Of a stretch of DNA of 64,000 bases, positions 9,610 to 19,604 are shown piece by piece. Each line of letters starts with the position of its first letter. Within the stretch, counting starts at the first letter, position 1. The stretch lies in the NCBI GenBank assembly GCA_963763885.1, contig CAVXQD010000007.1, positions 372,001-436,000 on the forward strand. The letters are read 5' to 3'. The position numbers and the translations under genes are program-made. The notes below the pieces were generated by a model. That model made no database searches. It was not told where the DNA came from and worked only from the letters and a program-made list of their open reading frames with translations. Source of the stretch: JANNBN01 sp963763885 (lineage in GTDB: Bacteria > Actinomycetota > Acidimicrobiia > Acidimicrobiales > JANYDT01).

Positions 9610-9653
9610 GAAGTACTTGCGAAGTACTTGCGAAGTACTTGCGAAGTGCTGCG
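9610..9653. repeat. Four 11-bp direct repeats with palindromic AAGTACTT core
   Basis: GAAGTACTTGC is repeated at 9610, 9621 and 9632, with a fourth variant (GAAGTGCTGCG) at 9643. The period of 11 bp is about one helical turn and the core AAGTACTT is self-complementary. The block lies 63 bp upstream of the start of the small-protein/radical SAM pair, so it could be a cooperative operator. Apart from this and the hairpin at 9864-9889, the 9548-9880 gap shows nothing else I can identify. Confidence 0.7.
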
Positions 9654-9863
9654 CGCAGGTGGAGCCTTCTGCTCACCTCGGACCGAAGGGACAGCAGCCC
9701 TTGCGGGCTAGTCGTCTTGATGCTTCGTTGCCATCCGATCCGTCAATCTTGAGGCAAGCGAATCGTCGCACCACGACGCATCAATAGTCAACATATTCTT
9801 GCAACATCGATGGCCTCAATAGATGCATGGCTAACGCACAAACCTACCGCTAATTCTCATATT

Positions 9864-9889
9864 CATAACTGAACCCTGATTCAGTTATG
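9864..9889 (-). terminator. Hairpin at the oxidoreductase stop codon
   Basis: CATAACTGAA (9864-9873) and TTCAGTTATG (9880-9889) form a perfect 10-bp stem with a six-base loop. On the minus strand the stem starts in the last codons of the oxidoreductase gene and is followed by an A/T-rich stretch, which fits a terminator. Confidence 0.5.
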
Positions 9890-11957
9890 CGTTAGTGAGG
9901 TGGCTGAGATCAGCGCAGCCTCAACGAGGTTGTCGCAGAACGTTGGCCCGTTTGCCAAGTCCCCCAACCGATCACTGGTGAGGCTGTTGGCACCACCGGC
10001 ACCAGCGGCACCACCCGCTGCCCACCTGCCGAACGGCACGGCAATGGTTCCTTGTGGCACCTTGTCTGTTATGGAGACGCTGCACTCGATACTGCCCAAT
10101 TCATTGAAGACACGAATCCGGTCGTCATCGTGCATCTGACGCGCTGCGGCGTCGGCGGGGTGCACTTGCGCAATCTGCAGTGGCTCTGCGCCCAACATCA
10201 CCGGCAATGAGCCATAGGACGAGTTGATCGAATAGTGGCGCTTCAGCGTGAGCAGACGCAGTGGATACGCGGACCCAGACGCTGACCCTACCGATGGCGG
10301 CTGGCCGGGCGGGCGGTACTCGGCCACCGGGTGCAGGCCTGCGCGTTGGAGTGCAGGGTTGGAGAACGCGAAGACCGCCGCAGCTGCAGTGGCTACACCT
10401 GGCGCTGCTCCGATGCGAGCGAAACCGTCTCGCCGGAGTGACTCTGCGGTAACTCCCGCTTTAGCCGCAGGCGAGTCCGCAAGCGCCAACTCCATAAGTT
10501 GGTAATCGTCCAGAGAGAACACCGGCTCGGCGAACCCAAGGCGGGCGGCCAACAGCCGGGTGAGCTCCGCGTTGCTCTTGGACTGACCCACGGGCTGAAT
10601 TGCGGGTTCATTCCACGACAGATACGAAAAGCCCCACGACCCCACCAGGTCTGCATGCTCGATCATGGTGGTTGCCGGCAACACTATGTCCGCATATCGA
10701 GCCGTGTCGGTGAGGAACTGCTCGTGCACCACGGTGAACAAATCCGCACGCGCCAACCCGCTGATGACTCGTTGCTGATCTGCGGCAATCACTGCGGGGT
10801 TTGAGTTCCACACAAAGAGCGCCTTGATCGCTGGCGCCATGTCCGGGTCCGTCAGCACCCGGCCAAGTTGAATCATGTTGACCTCGCGGGTGCCTTGGGG
10901 CGAGAGATCTGGACGCGACAATTTCCCCAGGTTCACCGCTCCGATGGAGACTGCACCTGCAATGCCGCCAGATGGCCAACGCCACTGGCCAGTGACCGCA
11001 GGCAGACATTGGATAGCCCGCAACGCTGACCCCGCACCAGCGGATCGTTGCATCCCGACACCCAACCGGATAGCCGCCGGACGGCTTGTTGCGTAGAGCG
11101 TTGCGAACGTCTCAATGTCTGCGACGCTGATGCCGGTTTCAACCGATGCACGTTGTGGCGTCCACGCCTCAACGGCGTGGCGGTACGCGTCGAAGTCGGT
11201 TGTATTGCTTTCGACGTAACCGTGGTCATACAGCCCATCTCGCACAATCACATGGCCCACCGCCAGCGCGAGCGCGCCGTCTGTACCGAGATGCGGGCGA
11301 AGGTGCAGGTCCGCGTATGCGGCGGTGCGGCTGCGATACGGATCGACCACAACCAACTTGGCGCCGGGCCGATCACCGTCGCGTTTGCGTGCTTTGCGGA
11401 TGAGTTCCCACGTATGAATGGACGTAGACACCGGGTCCATCCCCCACACCACAATGGTCTCTGCGTCCGGAAGATTCTCCGGGTCAGACCATGGCCATCC
11501 TGTGATGCCGGAGAGGGCAAACCATTGCGGGCCGCAGATGGACCGCTCCAGTCTGGTGGCGCCCAATTTGTTGAACAGTGCCTGCGTTGTGCCGAACCCA
11601 TCGAGCAGACCCATCGAACCCAGGTACGAGTATCCGAGGATTGCCTCGGGACCGTCGGTCTGGATGATGGACTGCCAACGCGTCACGATCTCGGTGAGCG
11701 CGTCGTCCCAGGAAATGGGTTGGAACTCACCAGAGCCTTTTGGCCCGGTGCGTCGTAAGCGGGGTGAGCAGCCGGTCCGGGCTGTACACCCGCTCCAGAT
11801 ACCGGTCAACCTTGACGCACAGGTGGCGCCCCGTGATTGGATGCGAGGAGTCCGCACGGATGTCGACCGCCCGACCCGTTTCGTCGACAGCAACCAACGC
11901 GCTGCACGCGTCTGGACAATCGTGGGTGCAGGTAACCCGCACAAGCTGTTGGCCCAT
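9881..11957 (-). CDS. Molybdopterin-dependent oxidoreductase, one frame break
   Basis: The true start is ATG 11957 (MGQQLVRVTCTHDCPDAC) after a GGAGG ribosome site. The Cys cluster CTHDCPDAC...GRHLCVK would hold the N-terminal 4Fe-4S centre of the DMSO-reductase superfamily. Downstream come RRTGPKGSGEFQPISWDDAL, typical Mo-bisPGD domains (IVVWGMDPVSTS, GVGMQRSAGAGSALRAI, FVWNSNPAV) and a C-terminal dinucleotide-binding domain. The frame changes near 11749: removing one A from the CTTACGACG context joins LLTPL to RRTGPKG and gives 691 residues. No twin-arginine signal is seen, so it is cytoplasmic. The substrate is unknown. No Mo-cofactor genes are adjacent. Confidence 0.82.
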
Positions 11958-12131
11958 GGGAAACCTCCTTCGGTCCTCACACGGTACGCGATTTCGGTGC
12001 CTCGCCCCACAGCCAATCGACGAAACGCTGCCACAAAGGGCAGCGGCGAGACACGGGAAGGTTCTGCTAACGCACGGACAGAAGAGCTGCTAATAAGCGG
12101 GTAGATCACCTGCTGATGATAGGGTTTCATT

Positions 12132-13403
12132 GTGAGCGGATACAGGAGGAGGGTAGTTGACGAGGATTTGGACGGCATTCTTGGCTCCTTGCCTGCGATC
12201 GCCATCGAGGGACCTAAAGGGGTCGGGAAGACCCTCACCGCTACTCAGCGCGCCCGCGCCGTTGAGCGGCTCGACACCGAAGCAGCCAGGGCGTTGCTTC
12301 AGGCTGATCCGGGTCGCCTCGAAAGGCTGCCCGGCCCGATCCTCCTCGACGAGTGGCAGCGTTATCCCGAAGTTTGGGATCTTGTTCGACGCCAAGTCGA
12401 CGACAATCCAACGCCGGGGCGGTTCCTTCTGACTGGCAGTGCAACTCCTCCCGAGCGCTCCACCCACTCCGGAGCGGGACGAATCATTCGGCTACGGATG
12501 CGCCCGATGGCATTGTCAGAACGAGATATAGCGGAACCAACCGTCAGGCTCGGCGAGTTGCTGTCCGATTCTCGACCCACGATAGGCGGAGACTCGCCAG
12601 CGACACTTGATACGTACACAGATGAAATAGTGCGTTCCGGGTTTCCGGGTCTCCGACAGTATGAGGGTCGCCTTCTGCGACTTCAGATGGACGGATACCT
12701 TGATCGAATCGTTGACTCCGACTTAAACGAAAACGGCACACCCGTCCGGCGGCCGGATGCACTCAAGAGTTGGCTGCGGGCCTACGCCGCGGCAACATCG
12801 ACTGACGCGTCGTACAACTCGTTGCTCGATGCTGCGACTCCGGGCGAGTCCGCCAAACCGGCGAGCGAGACCACGCAACGATACCGGGACGCGCTGCAGC
12901 GGCTTTGGCTGTTGGACCCCCTCCCCGGTTGGATCCCCGGGATGAACGAACTAGGCCGCCTCGCATCTGCGCCAAAACACCACTTAGCCGACCCAGCGCT
13001 AGCCGTGCGGCTGTTAGGCCTCGATGCCGGCTCGCTCTTGGACTCGTCGACGATCGCGCACAGTCGCTCGCCAGGTCCGTTGCTCGGGTCCATGTTCGAA
13101 AGTCTCGTCGCGCTCTCTCTACGTGTCTACGCCGCTCACCACGATGCGAGTGTCTTCCATTTCCGCACGCGCAACGGCGACCACGAGGTCGACTTCATCG
13201 TTGAAGGCCCGAACCGGCAGGTTGTGGCCATCGAGGCGAAACTGAACCCGGCACCCACCGATACCGACGTTCGGCACCTGCTCTGGCTCAAGCAGCGCAT
13301 GGGCACTCGCTTGGCCGACATGGTCATTGTCACTACTGGCATGCACGCTTACCGTCGGCCAGACGGCGTGGCGGTCATTCCGGCGGCGTTGCTCGGACCC
13401 TGA
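12132..13403 (+). CDS. AAA-type ATPase with DUF4143
   Basis: The 423-residue protein has Walker A GPKGVGKT (near residue 28), Walker B ILLDEWQ (near 71), a sensor-like LLTGSATP (near 100), then the DUF4143 region with the PD-(D/E)xK-like core DHEVDFIVE...VVAIEAKL (near 355-375). This widespread bacterial family has no settled function, although its C-terminus resembles restriction-type nucleases. The start is GTG 12132. It stands alone between the oxidoreductase and a GNAT remnant. Single-gene islands of this family are often horizontally acquired. Confidence 0.85.
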   Translation: MSGYRRRVVDEDLDGILGSLPAIAIEGPKGVGKTLTATQRARAVERLDTEAARALLQADPGRLERLPGPILLDEWQRYPEVWDLVRRQVDDNPTPGRFLLTGSATPPERSTHSGAGRIIRLRMRPMALSERDIAEPTVRLGELLSDSRPTIGGDSPATLDTYTDEIVRSGFPGLRQYEGRLLRLQMDGYLDRIVDSDLNENGTPVRRPDALKSWLRAYAAATSTDASYNSLLDAATPGESAKPASETTQRYRDALQRLWLLDPLPGWIPGMNELGRLASAPKHHLADPALAVRLLGLDAGSLLDSSTIAHSRSPGPLLGSMFESLVALSLRVYAAHHDASVFHFRTRNGDHEVDFIVEGPNRQVVAIEAKLNPAPTDTDVRHLLWLKQRMGTRLADMVIVTTGMHAYRRPDGVAVIPAALLGP

Positions 13404-13419
13404 ACGAAACGCGAGCCGG

Positions 13420-13680
13420 CTAACGGTTGCGCGATCCAGGCCCGAGGTGTCGGTAGAGGTGAGCTGGCCCGTATCGGTAATCGATGTCGCGTTCCAGGGT
13501 TGCGCCCATTCGCTGAGCTACCGCTTGCGATGCGGTGTTCTCGACGGACACCACGCTGACAGCCGTGGTCCAACCGAAGTCTTCATACGCTGCTTGGAGT
13601 GCGCGTTGTGCACCTTCGGTGGCGTAGCCCTTGCCGTGCGCACCGAGCACAAGCGCCCAGGTAATTTCAGGCTCAATCCA
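13420..13680 (-). pseudogene. GNAT acetyltransferase remnant, C-terminal half only
   Basis: From about 13680 down to the stop, the product reads WIEPEITWALVLGAHGKGYA...TEGAQRALQAAYEDFGW...VENTASQAVAQRMGAT, the acetyl-CoA-binding half of a RimJ-type GNAT enzyme. The N-terminal half is missing: upstream residues in this frame have no GNAT character, and a different gene ends at 13781. Probably a truncated leftover. Confidence 0.6.
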
Positions 13681-13780
13681 CCCTGCAGCCCGTTCTGGTT
13701 GTCTCCTGCATGGGCGGTTGTGCCAGGCAGCCTGCACAGCACGCCCCAACCTGCAGGGCACGCCCAGAGTCAGAGGTTGT

Positions 13781-14023
13781 TCACGCTTGAGCGGTGAACG
13801 GCAGTCGACCGCTGATGGTGCGGCCGTCGCCGGACACCACACCGATGCCAACCCATCCGGCTCGGGGGCCGCCAACAATGCGCAGCTGAAGCAGCATGTT
13901 GAGGCGCCGGAGCGAATTCTCGGTGAAGGCAGTTGCCGTCCACGTCGGCGTATCGGGGTTCTCGATCCTCACGTCGAACTGCACGGGGATGTTGCCGACT
14001 TGCTCGAGTATGTAGTGATCCAT
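13781..14023 (-). CDS. 80-residue protein, paralogue of the one at 39156
   Basis: An 80-residue protein from ATG 14023 (GAGG ribosome site) that starts MDHYILEQVGNIPVQFDVRI and contains LRIVGGPRAG and DGRTISGRLPF. It aligns without gaps to the 85-residue protein at 39156-39413 over almost its full length (shared LEQVGN, TWTAT, LRIVGGP, ISGR.PF). Alternating hydrophobic residues suggest a small all-beta fold. No signal peptide and no known family. It lies directly downstream of the first glycosyltransferase gene on the same strand, and its paralogue lies close to the second cassette, so a role with the glycan machinery is inferred. Confidence 0.72.
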   Translation of the reverse strand: MDHYILEQVGNIPVQFDVRIENPDTPTWTATAFTENSLRRLNMLLQLRIVGGPRAGWVGIGVVSGDGRTISGRLPFTAQA

Positions 14024-14265
14024 GATGACCTCGCCTGGTCTTATTGGATGGTGCCTGGGTGCTTCGCCGATGCGGTTCCGTGGTGGCCACCGCCTTAAGC
14101 AAACGCTAATGGCACCGTCCGTGCCCATACATCGTCGGGGTTGACTACGACTTGCTGAGGCCTTGAACCTGGAATAGTCCCATCGGCCCACAACGCATGG
14201 ACTCAATAGGTCGAAAGGACCCGGATCGTCGCCCGGCCCGGTGAGCCTTGAGGGCAACGAGGACG

Positions 14266-15663
14266 TTACGGGGTTGGCTTGTAGCCGACCCGGGCCATTG
14301 CGCCCCAGCCCATGTTCTTCTTTCGCAACGACTTCATCCGCCAGAACAACGTGAGTTGACGGAACCCGAACTGGCTCCCCACCGCATACAGCAACAATCG
14401 CGCCGTGTCCTTCCATGATTGGTAGATGGCGATGTGATGCGTGGCTGTCCAAACCGAAGAAGTCGTAATAAGCACACCTAGGACCTGTGAGGCAACGAAG
14501 AGACCGATGCCCTTGGTTGCACGCCTCCAATCGATGATCGCCAACAGCAACGCTGCGGCATACCCGCCTACTTCAACGAAGGGCGCAACCCACTCGAAGA
14601 GGAACATCACCGTGAGACCTACGGTTCCGAACGTCCCGTAGCGAGGGCGGCCGATTGCGTCACGATGAGCAGACAGCACCTGACGCAACCCACGATGCCA
14701 ACGCATCCGCTGACGCTGCAGGACGGCGAGGGTCGACGGGAACTCTGTCCACACGATTGCGTCGGAAACCTGGATGACCTTGAAGTCCTTGCCGTTCTCC
14801 TTCCACTTGCGACGCAAGCGCACAACGATCTCCAGGTCCTCTCCCAAGTGTGGGTGTGGGAAACCGCCAATTCCCACCAATTCCGCTCGCCGGAACAAAC
14901 CGAAACCACCGGAAATGATTGGCATCGCACCAATCGCGGCCATCCCAGGGCGACTCATCACAAAGGCACTGAGGTACTCCACGATCTGAAAACCGACGAT
15001 GGGGTTTTTCGCCACCCGCGGCTCCAGCACGAGGCCACCCGAGACACCGCATTCGTTGGTCGGAAGCAACGACACGCCAATGGCGCCAACTTCGCCCTCC
15101 GTATGCAGCATTTGCGTCATGCACCGCAGCAGTGCGTCCGGATCCACCAACTCGTCGCCGTCCATCACAACCACCCATTCCTTGGTGGCGAGGTTGATGC
15201 CGCAATTGATCCCGTCACCCTTGGAGCCGGCGCGGGCCTTGTCCACCACTACTAGCCGGCGGTCTGCGCGCGTACGGTAGGTGTTGACGATTGGTTCGCA
15301 ATGAATTGGGCCGGACTGTGCAGACGACGGTGCCACGGACATGCCGAACGCTTCGGCCAGCACCTCTACAGTTCGATCGGAAGACCCGTCGCTGATGACG
15401 ATGACCTCGATGTTCTCGTAGTTCATGGAAAGAGCGGATCGCACCGCTTCAACAATCACGAGTTCTTCGTTGTACGCGGGCATCAGGATGGACACGCCCG
15501 GCAGCCGGGCGCGTAACGCCATGTTGCGCGCACCCAAACGAGCCGACGCCCTGCTTTGACGCAAACTACGACGGCTGAAGTAACCCAACGCGAAGATGGT
15601 GACGTAGTGGAGGCAACCAAAGAGGAAGCACAACCACATCAGCAGTTCGACAAAGAAGCCCAT
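14266..15663 (-). CDS. Processive family 2 glycosyltransferase, copy 1
   Basis: The 465-residue membrane protein has one N-terminal helix (about 5-28), a GT-A catalytic domain and three to four C-terminal helices (about 325-435). Catalytic features are PAYNEE, the DGSS motif, DGDELVD (the DxD site), GEDLE (the base region) and QRMRW, the QxxRW motif of processive beta-glycan synthases such as cellulose, chitin and poly-GlcNAc synthases. There is no PilZ domain. It is the last gene of BcsB-like/HEAT/GT2, starting 12 bp after the HEAT gene. The nearly identical paralogue at 41191-42589 has the same corrected length. The polymer cannot be deduced. Confidence 0.88.
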   Translation of the reverse strand: MGFFVELLMWLCFLFGCLHYVTIFALGYFSRRSLRQSRASARLGARNMALRARLPGVSILMPAYNEELVIVEAVRSALSMNYENIEVIVISDGSSDRTVEVLAEAFGMSVAPSSAQSGPIHCEPIVNTYRTRADRRLVVVDKARAGSKGDGINCGINLATKEWVVVMDGDELVDPDALLRCMTQMLHTEGEVGAIGVSLLPTNECGVSGGLVLEPRVAKNPIVGFQIVEYLSAFVMSRPGMAAIGAMPIISGGFGLFRRAELVGIGGFPHPHLGEDLEIVVRLRRKWKENGKDFKVIQVSDAIVWTEFPSTLAVLQRQRMRWHRGLRQVLSAHRDAIGRPRYGTFGTVGLTVMFLFEWVAPFVEVGGYAAALLLAIIDWRRATKGIGLFVASQVLGVLITTSSVWTATHHIAIYQSWKDTARLLLYAVGSQFGFRQLTLFWRMKSLRKKNMGWGAMARVGYKPTP

Positions 15664-15675
15664 GCTGTGCCTTCG

Positions 15676-17283
15676 TCAGTTCACAGACGAATCGAAGCGA
15701 AGGGCAACATCGTCAAACTCGTCGTCGTCCAGGTCGTCGTCCAGGTCGAAGTCGTGGAGATTAAGGTCGTCGTCGTCCAGGTCGTCGTCGTGGACATCGA
15801 TGTCATCGAAGTCGTCGTCGCCGAGATCTTCGTCATCATCGAGGACTACATCGGCCAGATCGTCGGCGTTATCTGATCGCGTGAGAGCAAGCGAGGGCTT
15901 CGGTTGGTTCTCGCTGCCGAGTTGCTGGTTCACTTCTGTCAGCAACGCTTCGATGAGTAGCCGAGATGCAGCGGACTGGTCCGCCGTCGCAGGGTCGGGC
16001 CCGGACGAATCCGAGGTGACGCGGATTGCGTGGGCGGGTGGCGCAGGCGGAACCAGCACCACGGGGGGCAGGGGTAGGTCGGCGGGACCAGAATGAGCAA
16101 CCTGAGCAGGCGAAGCTGGAGGCCACACCTCGGGTGGCTCCTGCACCGTTCCGTCTGAGTCCAGGTACCACAGCGCAAGGTCGGCTGCCTCTGATGCAAG
16201 GGGCTCCGACGTTGACGCGCGAGCCCGTCGGAGCAGCGCAACACCTCCGGGCAAACGCGAAATCCCATCCGCAGCTGCCATCCGAACCACGCGTGAGGAG
16301 TCGTTCAACGCGGCATACAGAGGCAACGCAGTTCCGCCATGATTGACTCGGGCCAATGATCGAACCGCACCAAGGCGCGTGGTCTCGTCGGGATCGGTCA
16401 GGAGCGCGACCAAGGCGTCGCGCGACTCAAGCGACGTCGGGTCGATCGCCTCGGCAGAGCGAGCGCGGACATCAGGGTTGTCATCGTCCAGCGAATCGAT
16501 CAGCACCTGGTTTGCGCCACCAGACGGAATGTTTGCGAGAAGTCGCACCAGCGCCGGTGACGCACCCCAGTCCTCGACCCGTCGCAGCAGAGCCAGGACA
16601 CCATCAATCGGAAGCCGTTGCACCACGTCGCCCAGCAGCGACGCAGCCCACGGGCCTTCCGTATCAAGGATGCCCAACAACACTCCGACCGACGCGTCGG
16701 GGTCGATCACCGCGAGTGATCTGCAGGCAGCCACTCGAACCGTAGTGTCCTCGTCCGTCGTCGCAGCGAGAACTGCTCCGCGCCCTGAACGCAGGCGGAG
16801 CATTGCAACCACCTCGCACGCATACGCACGCCTGCCAGGGTCCTTGTCTGCCAACGCTGACGTGACCAGCCGGCTGATGGACTCCATGTCCTCTGCGCGG
16901 CCGCGCAGACAACGGGCCACGTCCGGGTCAAGACGTGCTTCGTTGGTGAGGGCCTCAATCACAATGTCCCGGGTACGGGCACCGCGCAACATTTCGGTGA
17001 ACACTTCGCCTGCCGCAGGGTCACCGCGGACAACGCCGCGAACCGCGTTGGTCGCAGCTTCCCAGCTGCGCCCAGGGTCTAGCCGACGCCGGTGCGCGAG
17101 GGCCTGCGACGCGATACTATCTAGACTTACGATTACAGCGCCTGCGAGAAGCGCGCCGGAACCAGCCCAAATTGCCTCTGTCACGTTGTGGAGCGGAAAC
17201 TCGGAAAGCTTCGGCAGACGGGGCAACGCCGGAAGGGAGGGAAGCGAGATGAGGAGCTGCGTCGTGAGCGCTATCGGGCTCAT
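15676..17283 (-). CDS. HEAT-repeat membrane protein, copy 1, Asp-rich tail
   Basis: The start is ATG 17283, overlapping the BcsB-like stop as ATGA; 535 residues. One membrane helix near residues 38-60 (WAGSGALLAGAVIVSLDS) is followed by HEAT/PBS-lyase-type helical repeats (about 75-385; recurrent pattern RVAACRSLAVIDPD, RARSAEAIDP, RLGAVRSLARV). A linker comes next, then an extremely acidic C-terminal tail with about 30 Asp in the last 65 residues. The repeats resemble a scaffold for protein contacts. Position between BcsB-like and glycosyltransferase genes suggests it assembles or regulates the synthase. The paralogue at 42589 has a different C-terminus. Confidence 0.82.
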   Translation of the reverse strand: MSPIALTTQLLISLPSLPALPRLPKLSEFPLHNVTEAIWAGSGALLAGAVIVSLDSIASQALAHRRRLDPGRSWEAATNAVRGVVRGDPAAGEVFTEMLRGARTRDIVIEALTNEARLDPDVARCLRGRAEDMESISRLVTSALADKDPGRRAYACEVVAMLRLRSGRGAVLAATTDEDTTVRVAACRSLAVIDPDASVGVLLGILDTEGPWAASLLGDVVQRLPIDGVLALLRRVEDWGASPALVRLLANIPSGGANQVLIDSLDDDNPDVRARSAEAIDPTSLESRDALVALLTDPDETTRLGAVRSLARVNHGGTALPLYAALNDSSRVVRMAAADGISRLPGGVALLRRARASTSEPLASEAADLALWYLDSDGTVQEPPEVWPPASPAQVAHSGPADLPLPPVVLVPPAPPAHAIRVTSDSSGPDPATADQSAASRLLIEALLTEVNQQLGSENQPKPSLALTRSDNADDLADVVLDDDEDLGDDDFDDIDVHDDDLDDDDLNLHDFDLDDDLDDDEFDDVALRFDSSVN

Positions 17284-19442
17284 GACCGCCTCCAACGCCG
17301 CGTGATGACAACCCCGACGGCAACGATCGAACCGACGACGAAGCCCAACAGCATGGGGAATCCCGACCGCGTGCGGTACTCCAAGTTCGGGCGATCGATG
17401 CGGACATACGAGGTGGCGTTGATGCGAACGTTCTTGACCCGCCCGCCACTTTCAACCAGTAGGTCTCCGCTGAGCGAACGCAGTCCTTTGCTTGCTGACC
17501 GTGTCGGCGCAAGCAAACGCTTGATGTCCTCGCTGCTGTTCGCGGCGAGCAACAGGTGATCGTATGAGCCGCGTTCGACCGCAGTGAGGGCCGCCGATCC
17601 TCCCTTCAGTGCATCATTGACGGAGGCAGCGGGAGCCGTCGTAGGTGGGGTGGACCTGCCGGGCACCGTGTCGCTTCCGACCGTCTCCGAATCGACCGGA
17701 ACTGTCTCCGTAGCCTCCCCGTTTGCAACACCAAGGCCAGCCAGTGACACGGCGGCGGATCCGGTGGCTGCAACAAACAGCGTTGGGCGATCGAAGTTCT
17801 CTACCTCAGGTTTACCGACGCGTACCACCGCAGGCAGTGGCTGCTTGGTCTGCTGCTGCAACAGTTCGACCATGGCAGCAGCGCCAACCAGATCATCGAA
17901 GGTTGGATTCTCGAAGCGGATGTCAAAGCCTCGAGCAAACGCCTGCGGGAATCGATCGAACCCGGTTGAAACACCAACTCCCCTGGTTCCTTCGAAGGAA
18001 GACGTGGGGTCGAGTTCCAGCTTGATCTTTGCGGTGGGCGCCGCACCAGCACCACACGTTTCCGGTGCTTCGCTGCCAGGTTCTGTTGGCACCGAGGCGG
18101 CCAACGAATCGGAGTCTGCAGCAGACCCAGCGGTGGTCGCACCTGACTGGTCCGCAAGGTTTGTTTCCATCACACGAACTTCAAACTCGTTCGTTGCGAG
18201 AAGCGAAGGGGTGCCAATGGAACCGGCAAGCGAGAACAGCTCGTCGCTCCCCACTCGTTGAGTAGCGAGGATGCGATCGTTAGCTCGCAGTTGCACCGTG
18301 ACCGAGCGAGCACTCTTGGTGCGAGCGACGCCGGTCACCTTTGCGTAGATCGATTCCATCTGCCCGCCCAGCATTGACTGGTCGACATCAAGGGTGATTC
18401 CGGCGGCACCGACCCCGGAAGCAGAGACACCACCGCCGCGCAGCTCGGCAACGGTCAGGTAGGACGCGTGTGGCTGAATCGCGACTGGAACCACCGCAGG
18501 GTTTGCACGAGAACGAAAGGATGCTTCGAACTGCGGCGAGGTCACATACGAGATGAGACGAGCTGTTTCGTCGCTCGAACCTCCGACCACCAATGTTGCG
18601 CCATCTGGACCAGCGTCAAGGGTGAGGCCAGCCGCCACCCACGGTCTGAACGTCACCACACGGTCAAATGGGGTTAGCTCGATGGCCCTATCGGTAACAA
18701 CCACCTGAGCCTGCGGCCATTTTCGTGCGGCGAAACCAGCCAGGTCGAGGATCGATTGCGCCATCAGCGCGTCGGCGCCGTCTGCTCGTTCCATCCGGAT
18801 GACGAACCGATCGAGAACCGCCGGAAAGAACTCAGCAAACGTGCCGGGCTGCACCAACGTGCCCTTTACCGAGACAGCCACGTCTTCCAACACCAAGGGT
18901 GCCAACACCAAACATCCTTCCCCTGCAGAGGTGTCCGTCGACGTTGCCTCCAGCGCATAGGACGCCGTTCCAACGGCATCGACATGCCCACTCGGAAGTG
19001 GCAACGTCACAGCGCCGGGATCAGCCCCGGAAGGCGAGGAGGACCCAGCGACCGTTATGGTCTGCGGCTCACCGGAGATCCCGATACGTACTCCCGAATT
19101 CCCGTTCGAACTCTGACCGGTCCGCTGCACGCCGGACAGCGTCTGAGCGACAAGCCCTTCCGGGAGCCGGAGCGAGATCGGAGCAGAATCACCCACCGGC
19201 AGGTTCACGTTGTCGTAGCCGAACAACGCGCCGTCAACCAGCCATGTCTGCGGTCCGGTGCTCTGCACACGAACGATTCGGCCACCCTCGTTGGCGGCCT
19301 CGGATTCCATCCCGGCACCCGCTGGTCGCACGTCGATAGGTACCAGTGCGGAAAGCAGCCCAAGGCCGACGCCGATCCCGAGGAGGGAAAAGCGTGCGCG
19401 CAAAGACCGGGCGGCGGGATGAGGAGCGGTGCGAGGGTTCAC
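17280..19442 (-). CDS. BcsB-like exported, membrane-anchored protein, copy 1
   Basis: From GTG 19442 the protein is 720 residues: a signal sequence (Arg-rich start, then FSLLGIGVGLGLLSALVP), a long exported beta-rich region, and one C-terminal membrane helix with a cytoplasmic basic end (LLGFVVGSIVAVGVVITRRW). The domain order (N-terminal beta domain, SSxxTA-like segment near FVVRMERADG, second carbohydrate-binding-like domain, C-terminal anchor) matches BcsB, the cellulose synthase accessory subunit that guides the nascent chain. First gene of the cassette. The start is uncertain: the frame is open up to 19547, but the signal peptide fits 19442. Confidence 0.75.
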   Translation of the reverse strand: MNPRTAPHPAARSLRARFSLLGIGVGLGLLSALVPIDVRPAGAGMESEAANEGGRIVRVQSTGPQTWLVDGALFGYDNVNLPVGDSAPISLRLPEGLVAQTLSGVQRTGQSSNGNSGVRIGISGEPQTITVAGSSSPSGADPGAVTLPLPSGHVDAVGTASYALEATSTDTSAGEGCLVLAPLVLEDVAVSVKGTLVQPGTFAEFFPAVLDRFVIRMERADGADALMAQSILDLAGFAARKWPQAQVVVTDRAIELTPFDRVVTFRPWVAAGLTLDAGPDGATLVVGGSSDETARLISYVTSPQFEASFRSRANPAVVPVAIQPHASYLTVAELRGGGVSASGVGAAGITLDVDQSMLGGQMESIYAKVTGVARTKSARSVTVQLRANDRILATQRVGSDELFSLAGSIGTPSLLATNEFEVRVMETNLADQSGATTAGSAADSDSLAASVPTEPGSEAPETCGAGAAPTAKIKLELDPTSSFEGTRGVGVSTGFDRFPQAFARGFDIRFENPTFDDLVGAAAMVELLQQQTKQPLPAVVRVGKPEVENFDRPTLFVAATGSAAVSLAGLGVANGEATETVPVDSETVGSDTVPGRSTPPTTAPAASVNDALKGGSAALTAVERGSYDHLLLAANSSEDIKRLLAPTRSASKGLRSLSGDLLVESGGRVKNVRINATSYVRIDRPNLEYRTRSGFPMLLGFVVGSIVAVGVVITRRWRRS

Positions 19443-19604
19443 GATGAGGTACTCAAGCCCTACTCGCCGGGCTACTGGGGGTACATCGACCCACCGAGGC
19501 CGTGACTTGAGCCGCGCATCAGGATCGCCGACGCATTCCATTCCCAATCAACGACGACTGTGTGAATGCCTGTTCACAGACGAATTCATCACTTTTGACG
19601 AGAT

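Noticed and set aside
9610..9653. CRISPR-like array
   Set aside because: Units of 11 bp without spacers are simple tandem repeats; no cas genes nearby.
13683..13878. N-terminal part of the GNAT-frame ORF
   Set aside because: It overlaps the 80-residue gene in another frame and has no acetyltransferase features; only the C-terminal remnant is supported.
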